A DNA stretch of 18,877 bases from Chloroflexota bacterium. Its GTDB lineage: Bacteria > Chloroflexota > Limnocylindria > P2-11E. The notes below the pieces were generated by a model. That model searched no databases. It was not told the DNA's origin and saw only the letters and a program-made list of their open reading frames with translations. Shown here piece after piece: positions 14,542 through 18,877 of the stretch. A program made the position numbers and the translations under genes. Position 1 is the first letter of the stretch. Every line of letters begins with the position of its first letter. Where the stretch lies: positions 1 through 18,877 of the forward strand of contig VBEU01000064.1 of the NCBI GenBank assembly GCA_005883775.1, read 5' to 3'.

Positions 14542-16385
14542 TTAGCGCGGCTTCGGCTGGATGACGTAGCACTCGATGATGTCGCCGACCTTCACGTCGT
14601 TCTGGTTCTCGAGGACGATGCCGCACTCGAGTCCGACGGTGACTTCACGAGCGTCGTCCTTCATGCGCCGGAGCGTCCCGATCTTGCCGTCGTAGACCGC
14701 GGTCCCCCCACGGAGGAGCCGTACCTGCGCCCCGCGTCGGACCAGACCGTCGACCACGCGCGATCCGGCGATCGTCGTCTTGCCCGACGTGAAGATCTGC
14801 AGCACTTCGGCGTGGCCGAGCAGCGACTCGACCATCTCGGGCTCGAGCATTCCCGTCAGCGCCTTCTGCACGTCGTCGAGCAGCTCGTAGATGACCTTGT
14901 ACTGCCGAACGTCGACCTTGGTCGACTCCGCGACGCGCCGGGCCGGCGCCTCCATCTTGGTGTTGAACCCGATGACGACTGCGTTCGATGCCGCAGCGAG
15001 GGTCAGGTCCGACTCGGTGATATCGCCGACGGCGTCGTGAATGATGGAGAGAGCGACCTCCTGAGGACGATCTTGAGCTCCTTCGCTTGACCTTCCTTGA
15101 CCTGAGCGAACATCTCGTCGAGCGTCGCCGGCCGTTCCGCCGCGGCACCGGCTGCGCGCTCGCGGGCGTTCTGGGCGACCACCGCGCGCGCGGCTTTTTC
15201 ATCGGAGACCACGCGCATCACGTCGCCGGCCTCTGGAACCTCAGGGAGACCGAGTATTTCGACCGGGCGTGAGGGCTCGGCCCGTCCGACGTTCTTGCCC
15301 TTGTCGTCCACCATCGCGCGGACCTTGCCGAACGTCGTGCCGGTGACGACGAGATCGCCCCGCTCGAGCGTGCCCGTCTGGACCAGCACGGTCGCGACCG
15401 GGCCGCGCCCCTTGTCGAGGTGCGCTTCGATGACCCGGCCGATCGCCGGACGGTCGGGGTCGGCCTTGAGCTCCGCGACGTCCGCGACGAGCAGCACCGT
15501 CTCCACGAGATCGTCGATGCCCTGCTTCGTCTTGGCGGACACGGGAACGAGCGGCGTGTCTCCGCCGTACTCCTCGATCGTGACCCCGTGCTCGGCAAGC
15601 TGCGCCTTCACCTGATCGGTGTTCGCGTCGGGCCGGTCGATCTTGTTGAGCGCCACGACGATCGGGACCTGCGCCGCCTTGATGTGCGAGATCGCCTCGA
15701 TCGTCTGCGGTTGCACGCCGTCGTCCGCCGCGACGACGAGCACGGCCACGTCCGTAACCTGCGCGCCGCGCGCTCGCATCGCGGTGAAGGCCTCGTGCCC
15801 AGGCGTGTCCAGGAAGGTCACCTTGCGGCCGTTGTGCTCGATCTGGTAGGCGCCGATGTGCTGGGTGATGCCGCCGGCCTCACGCGCGGTGACGTTCGTC
15901 GCGCGGATCGCGTCCAGAAGGCTCGTCTTGCCGTGGTCGACGTGGCCGAGGACGGTGATGACCGGCGGGCGCTCCTTCAGCTTTGCCGGATCGACGTCCT
16001 CCCATAGCACCTGCTTCGTGGAGATCGGCTCCGGCGTCGCTTCCTCTTCCGCCGGCGCGACCACTTCCTCTTCGGCGCGCGTCTCAAAGCCGAGCTCGTT
16101 CGCGACAAGGCTCGCGGTCTCGAAGTCGACTGATTGGTTGATCGACACCATCGTCCCCATGTTCACGAGGCCGCGGATCACATCGACCACGCTGACGTCG
16201 AGCGCGCGGGCGAGATCGCCGACCACGATGGTCTTCGGAAGTGTGACGACGGTCGACACCTCCGCAACGGCGACCGGCGCCGCCGGCTCCGGCATCGGCT
16301 GGGGCATCGGGGCGCGCTGGGGCCGGCGCCCTCGGGGGCGCGGCCCGCGCTGCGGTGGCATTCGCCTGGGTCTTGCTTTAGGCAC
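14542..16385 (-). CDS. infB: Translation initiation factor IF-2, frame broken near 15060
   Basis: GTPase that places initiator tRNA on the 30S subunit. The N-terminal part is short: a Pro/Arg-rich tail, then the IF2_N-like block VVTLPKTIVVGDLARALDVS (46-65). The G domain is intact: GHVDHGKT (147-154), DTPGHEAF (193-200), NKID (247-250) and SAK (283-285). The frame from the GTG at 16385 proceeds to KELKIVLR and then runs into nonsense ending at 15003. A different frame begins at EVALSIIHDAVGDITESD and continues correctly through the C-terminal C1/C2 domains to ECYVIQPKPR at 14542. About 20 residues expected between VLR and the IIH block (ADVQGSLEA-type sequence) are absent, and the full length leaves two extra bases. 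Because infB is essential, an assembly deletion is the likeliest cause. The start overlaps the ylxR stop. Confidence 0.9.
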
Positions 16386-16662
16386 TCGGTCTCCGTTCCT
16401 TGGCCGCCGCCGCGAGCTCGACTCGCAGCCGGTCGGCGGTCATTCCGTCGATATCAATTTCTAGCGCTCTGGCCAATGCACCCTCCGCGAGCCCGCGCTC
16501 GAGGCATCCCGGATCGGGATCGAGATACGCACCACGTCCGGAGGCCTTGCCGCGGAGGTCCACGGAAAGCTCTCCCGCAGGTGAGCGTACGACGCGCACG
16601 AGCTCGCGTTTGGGGCGAGCCGTCCGGCACGCGACGCACGTCCGCTGCGGGAGGCTCCGCAC
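16378..16662 (-). CDS. ylxR: YlxR family RNA-binding protein (DUF448)
   Basis: Small nucleic-acid-binding protein typically encoded between nusA and infB; its precise role is not settled, though RNA binding and a link to RNase P have been proposed. The 94-residue product has RTCVACRTARPKRELVRVVR (7-26), then LSVDLRGKASGRGAYLDPDPGCL (32-54), the two conserved blocks of the family. The C-terminus is a helical Ala/Arg-rich stretch. I chose GTG at 16662, 16 bases after the nusA stop, because it begins just before the RTCVACR block. The longer frame reaching back to 16749 would lie inside nusA and adds nothing family-like. Its stop lies within the infB start region. Confidence 0.92.
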   Translation of the reverse strand: MRSLPQRTCVACRTARPKRELVRVVRSPAGELSVDLRGKASGRGAYLDPDPGCLERGLAEGALARALEIDIDGMTADRLRVELAAAAKERRPSA

Positions 16663-16678
16663 CGGCCCGGGCGTCGCC

Positions 16679-17896
16679 TTAACGGCGCTCGGCTCGCTTC
16701 TTCTTGCCTCCGAGGAGTGCGCGGTCCTCTTCATCCAGGTCCTCCTCATCCGCCTGCGCGGATTCGGCTTCGACCTCTGCCACGAGATCGTGACGGATCT
16801 CCGATTCCTCCTCCGCGGGCACGGGCTCGGCGACGGCGACCGGCTCCGGCTCGGGCTCCGGCTCGACCTCCGCCCGGACCTCCGACTCGCTCCGGATGTC
16901 GATGCGCCAGCCTGTCAGCTTCGCGGCGAGGCGTGCGTTCTGGCCTTCCTTACCGATCGCCAGCGAAAGCTGCCGGTCGGGGACGATCACGTACGCGGTC
17001 TTCTCCTCGGGCACGATGTCGACGCGGACGACGTGCGCCGGCTCGAGGGCGTTCGCCACGTAGCGCTCGGGGAGCTCGGCCCACTCGATGATGTCGATCT
17101 TCTCGCCGCCCAGCTCGTTCACGATCGCCTGCACGCGTAGACCCCGTTGTCCGATGCATGCGCCGCGGGCGTCCAGGCCGGGCTGGCGGGCGCGCACCGC
17201 GATCTTCGTCCGCGATCCGGGCTCGCGCGCGATGCCCACGATCTCCACCTGGCCGTGGAAGATCTCGGGCACCTCGAGCTCGAATAGGCGCTTCACCAGC
17301 GCCTTGTGGGCGCGGCTGACGATGATCTGCGGTCCGCGGAGCGTACGACGCACCTCGAGCACGACGACCTTGCGCGCCTGCCCCGCGAAGTACCGCTCGT
17401 GTGGCGCCTGCTCGGGGCGCGGCAGGATTGCCGTCGCCCCGCGGTCGAGCTCCATGATTGCCGAGCCCGCGTCGAAGTGGCTGATCTTCGCGTTGATGAT
17501 GTCGCCCTCGCGGTCGGCATACTCAGCAAAGACCTGCTCGCGCTCAGCCTCGCGGAGCGACTGCTGGATGACCTGCTTCGCGGTCTGCGCGCCGATCCGG
17601 CCAAGCGCCGCCGCCGACTCCTCGAACGGGATCACGTCGCCGAGCTGCGCGTCGGGCTTGATCTTCTTCGCGGTATCGAGCTGGACCTGGATCTTGGGAT
17701 CCTCGACCTTCTCGACGACCGTCTTGAGTAGGAACACCTTGAACGCGCCGGTCTGCACGTCGACCTTTACGTCGATGTGCTCCTCATCGCCATAGGCGCG
17801 CTTTATGGCGCGGGCGATGATGTCGCTGACGACCTCTTTAGGGAGGCCCTTCTCGGCTGAGAGTTGCGCGAGGCCGGTGACGAGCTCTCGGTTCAT
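16679..17896 (-). CDS. nusA: Transcription termination/antitermination factor NusA
   Basis: RNA polymerase-associated elongation factor that modulates pausing and intrinsic termination. The 405 residues comprise the N-terminal polymerase-binding domain (1 to about 125), an S1 domain (about 130-195, from GDIINAKISHFDAGSAIMEL), and KH1 and KH2 (GACIGQRG, 245-252; AIGKEGQN, 313-320). The C-terminus is a Glu/Pro-rich acidic tail (from about 343) ending in KKKRAERR; there are no E. coli-type acidic repeats. ATG at 17896 with GGGGAG about nine bases upstream. An intrinsic terminator lies about 40 bases upstream, so expression probably requires read-through. rimP, usually just upstream, is not here. 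Confidence 0.97.
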   Translation of the reverse strand: MNRELVTGLAQLSAEKGLPKEVVSDIIARAIKRAYGDEEHIDVKVDVQTGAFKVFLLKTVVEKVEDPKIQVQLDTAKKIKPDAQLGDVIPFEESAAALGRIGAQTAKQVIQQSLREAEREQVFAEYADREGDIINAKISHFDAGSAIMELDRGATAILPRPEQAPHERYFAGQARKVVVLEVRRTLRGPQIIVSRAHKALVKRLFELEVPEIFHGQVEIVGIAREPGSRTKIAVRARQPGLDARGACIGQRGLRVQAIVNELGGEKIDIIEWAELPERYVANALEPAHVVRVDIVPEEKTAYVIVPDRQLSLAIGKEGQNARLAAKLTGWRIDIRSESEVRAEVEPEPEPEPVAVAEPVPAEEESEIRHDLVAEVEAESAQADEEDLDEEDRALLGGKKKRAERR

Positions 17897-17904
17897 GCGG
17901 CAAC

Positions 17905-17918
17905 TCTCCCCTTATCTT
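17905..17918 (-). promoter_or_regulatory. Shine-Dalgarno of nusA
   Basis: On the minus strand AAGGGGAGAG precedes GTTGCCGC and the ATG. The GGGGAG core at about nine bases from the start supports the ATG at 17896 over any internal start. Confidence 0.6.
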
Positions 17919-17936
17919 CAATTCGCTTCAGGCGAC

Positions 17937-17960
17937 AAAAAAAGTGGGATCGACCCACTT
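17937..17960 (-). terminator. Intrinsic terminator / attenuator in the nusA leader
   Basis: On the transcribed strand a 7-bp stem (AAGTGGG / CCCACTT) with a 5-base loop runs into a seven-base T tract (two of which pair in the stem). It ends about 40 bases before the nusA ATG. The stretch between it and nusA is filled mainly by the ribosome-binding site and shows no promoter, so it is more naturally read as an attenuator of nusA than as a simple end for the pilin transcript. Confidence 0.82.
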
Positions 17961-18041
17961 CTTGGTGCCCGACGCGGCCTCCGGCTAGCCCGGATGCCAG
18001 TAGTAACTATATCACTTGGTGAGAATCGCCTCCGACCTCAA
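17961..18041 (-). promoter_or_regulatory. nusA leader with possible -10 box and small hairpin
   Basis: On the minus strand a GATATAGT sequence (near 18007-18014) is the only AT-rich, -10-like element in the gap; no good -35 accompanies it. Downstream, TCCGG-GCTAG-CCGGA (about 17981-17995) can form a five-base-pair hairpin ahead of the terminator. This may be the start of a short regulatory leader. The promoter reading is weak. Confidence 0.35.
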
Positions 18042-18067
18042 GGAGCGGCTGGCCGCCGCGCCGCTCC
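18042..18067 (-). terminator. Hairpin at the end of the pilin gene
   Basis: An 8-bp perfect inverted repeat (GGAGCGGC / GCCGCTCC) with a 10-base GC-rich loop begins at the last base of the pilin stop codon. Only TTGAGG follows on the transcribed strand, so there is no real U-tract. It probably marks or stabilises the pilin mRNA 3' end. Confidence 0.55.
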
Positions 18068-18219
18068 TACGTGAGGTTATTGCCGATGTTCGAAAAGTAG
18101 TTCGTGAGCTGGTTGCGGAAAAAGACCATCGAGATGATGACCGCGATCGCGATGACCGCGATGATAAGTGCGTACTCGACGAGTCCCTGGCCTTCTTCGC
18201 TCTTCAAAAACTCGACCAT
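18067..18219 (-). CDS. Flp/Fap-type type IVb pilin
   Basis: A 50-residue prepilin. A short leader (MVEFLKSEEG) is followed by QGLVEYALIIAVIAIAVII, the hallmark Flp sequence with Glu and Tyr at positions 5 and 6 after the expected cleavage site (Gly10/Gln11), then a single hydrophobic helix and a short tail, NQLTNYFSNIGNNLT. Processing by a TadV/PilD-like peptidase and assembly by a Tad secretion system are expected from the family; neither is encoded in this window. The ATG at 18219 is fixed by GAAGGAG with a short spacer upstream; the longer frame back to 18453 overlaps ruvA and is not credible. It may be secreted into tight-adherence pili. Confidence 0.92.
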   Translation of the reverse strand: MVEFLKSEEGQGLVEYALIIAVIAIAVIISMVFFRNQLTNYFSNIGNNLT

Positions 18220-18298
18220 TGCGCTCCTTCCACGGCGCGGCGGCCGCGGCAATGGTCGCAAATAGCATGGTCGCCTGCTAGGCCGACGGTACTTTCCG
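18220..18298 (-). other. Gap between ruvA and the pilin gene
   Basis: This 79-base gap holds the pilin Shine-Dalgarno (GAAGGAG, near 18222-18230). It also contains an 8-base direct repeat (ATGGTCGC on the plus strand at 18252-18259 and 18267-18274, 15 bases apart) and a small hairpin (GACGG/CCGTC, 18285-18300) that overlaps the ruvA stop. A pilin promoter is likely here, but no convincing -35/-10 pair can be named. Confidence 0.4.
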
Positions 18299-18877
18299 TC
18301 ACCTCCCTGCGACCGCTGTCCGTCCCGTGGCCCGGAGAGCCGCCGCGAGCCGTTCTTCCGTCGTCGCGCTTCCCTTCGACGGCGCGTCGCGCAGGGCAGT
18401 AGCGGCTTCCGACGCTGTGTAGCCAAGCGCGACAAGCGCGGCGTGGGCGTCATCCTCCGCCGTGAGGATGCCTGCCGTTACCGGCAGGCCCGCGACGCGC
18501 CCGATCTTGCCTTTCAGGTCGACGATGAGCCGCTCGGCGGTCTTCTTGCCTACGCCGGGGGCGCGCGCGAGCGCCGTCGTATCGCCAGAAGCGATCGCGC
18601 CCGCGATCTCCGCGGGACGCGCGACGGAGAGGATTGCGAGGCCGGCCTTCGGACCCACACCCGAGACGCTGATGAGCATCTCGAAAAGCGCGAGCTCCTC
18701 GCGCGTCTCGAAGCCGTAGAGCGACTCGTCGTCCTCGCGCACGACCTGGTGGGTATGCAGCAGGACGTCGTCGCGCGAGGGGTGGCGGGGCACGAAGATC
18801 TTGTACCCGACGCCGTTCGTCTCGACGACGACGTGATCCGCACCGTGCGCGATCACCGTGCCGCGGATCGCAGCGAT
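18299..18877 (-). CDS. ruvA: Holliday junction helicase subunit RuvA (start codon just outside the window)
   Basis: Tetrameric Holliday-junction-binding protein that loads the RuvB motor for branch migration. The visible frame starts IAAIRGTVIAHGADHVVVE, which is the RuvA N-terminus minus its initial Met, so the start codon should be the next codon beyond the right edge. The OB-fold domain is followed by LYGFETREELALFEMLISVSGVGPKAGLAIL and LARAPGVGKKTAERLIVDLKGKI, the two helix-hairpin-helix motifs. The C-terminal domain III (ALVALGYTASEAATAL onward), which contacts RuvB, is present. About 192 visible residues, near the usual length. RuvB and RuvC would be looked for outside the window. Confidence 0.96.
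   Translation of the reverse strand: MAAIRGTVIAHGADHVVVETNGVGYKIFVPRHPSRDDVLLHTHQVVREDDESLYGFETREELALFEMLISVSGVGPKAGLAILSVARPAEIAGAIASGDTTALARAPGVGKKTAERLIVDLKGKIGRVAGLPVTAGILTAEDDAHAALVALGYTASEAATALRDAPSKGSATTEERLAAALRATGRTAVAGR

Noticed and set aside
15003..15110. Intein, intron or programmed frameshift as the cause of the infB break
   Set aside because: Nothing is inserted; instead sequence is missing. No slippery heptamer with a downstream structure is evident, and a frameshift alone would not restore the absent block.
16663..16749. Longer ylxR start inside nusA
   Set aside because: It would overlap nusA by about 70 bases and adds no family-like sequence.
17961..18041. tRNA or known riboswitch in the nusA leader
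   Set aside because: No cloverleaf, T-loop or CCA-type end and no recognised aptamer core could be traced; only a small hairpin and the terminator are supported.
18220..18453. 128-residue version of the pilin
   Set aside because: The extension overlaps ruvA and lacks any pilin feature; the ATG at 18219 has a strong Shine-Dalgarno.
1..18877. CRISPR arrays, insertion sequences, phage genes, toxin-antitoxin or defence systems
   Set aside because: No regularly spaced repeats, transposase, integrase or defence-family motifs are present in any credible frame.

Overview
This GC-rich window carries genes on the minus strand only, so transcription runs from the right edge (ruvA) to the left edge (RNase J). 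The long plus-strand open frames are antisense shadows. The core order nusA-ylxR-infB-rbfA-nrnA-truB-ribF-rpsO-pnp is a classical bacterial translation and RNA-processing cluster. With an LLM-class flavin oxidoreductase, a family-4 (Fe-S) uracil-DNA glycosylase, RNase J, a Flp pilin, a very short IF-2 N-terminus and frequent GTG/TTG starts, the best guess is a high-GC member of Chloroflexota or a close neighbour. That placement is an inference from gene content; no rRNA gene is present.

Layout, in transcription order. (1) 18877-18067: ruvA, missing only its start codon at the window edge, then a 50-residue Flp-type pilin. (2) 18066-17897: a leader with an intrinsic terminator just upstream of nusA. 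(3) 17896-12442: nusA, ylxR, infB, rbfA, nrnA and truB, packed with overlapping or nearly touching stop and start codons. (4) 12442-6981: a GT-C/GT87-like membrane glycosyltransferase, ribF, a two-helix membrane protein, an NHL-repeat protein, a putative lipoprotein and an LLM-family oxidoreductase. Except for ribF, these are accessory genes set into the conserved cluster. (5) 6916-4362: rpsO and pnp, separated by a clear intrinsic terminator. (6) 4266-1: a GT2 glycosyltransferase, a YdjC/ChbG-like deacetylase, a SAM methyltransferase, a family-4 UDG and RNase J (its C-terminus runs off the left edge).

Functionally the window joins transcription elongation control (NusA), translation initiation (IF-2, RbfA, S15), rRNA/tRNA modification (TruB), nanoRNA turnover (NrnA), mRNA decay (PNPase, RNase J), flavin synthesis (RibF) and DNA repair (RuvA, UDG). 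A smaller theme is lipid-linked sugar chemistry (GT2, GT87-like, ChbG-like).

I did not find a convincing undescribed multi-gene system. The points that deserve attention are: broken frames in infB and the ChbG-like gene and an apparent in-frame internal loss in the NHL gene, all possibly assembly deletions; truB and ribF, which lack ATG/GTG/TTG starts where homology requires them and seem to use CTG or another rare start; intrinsic terminators immediately upstream of both nusA and pnp; and a Cys-to-His replacement at an expected Fe-S ligand of the UDG. No stretch longer than 300 bases lacks a gene.
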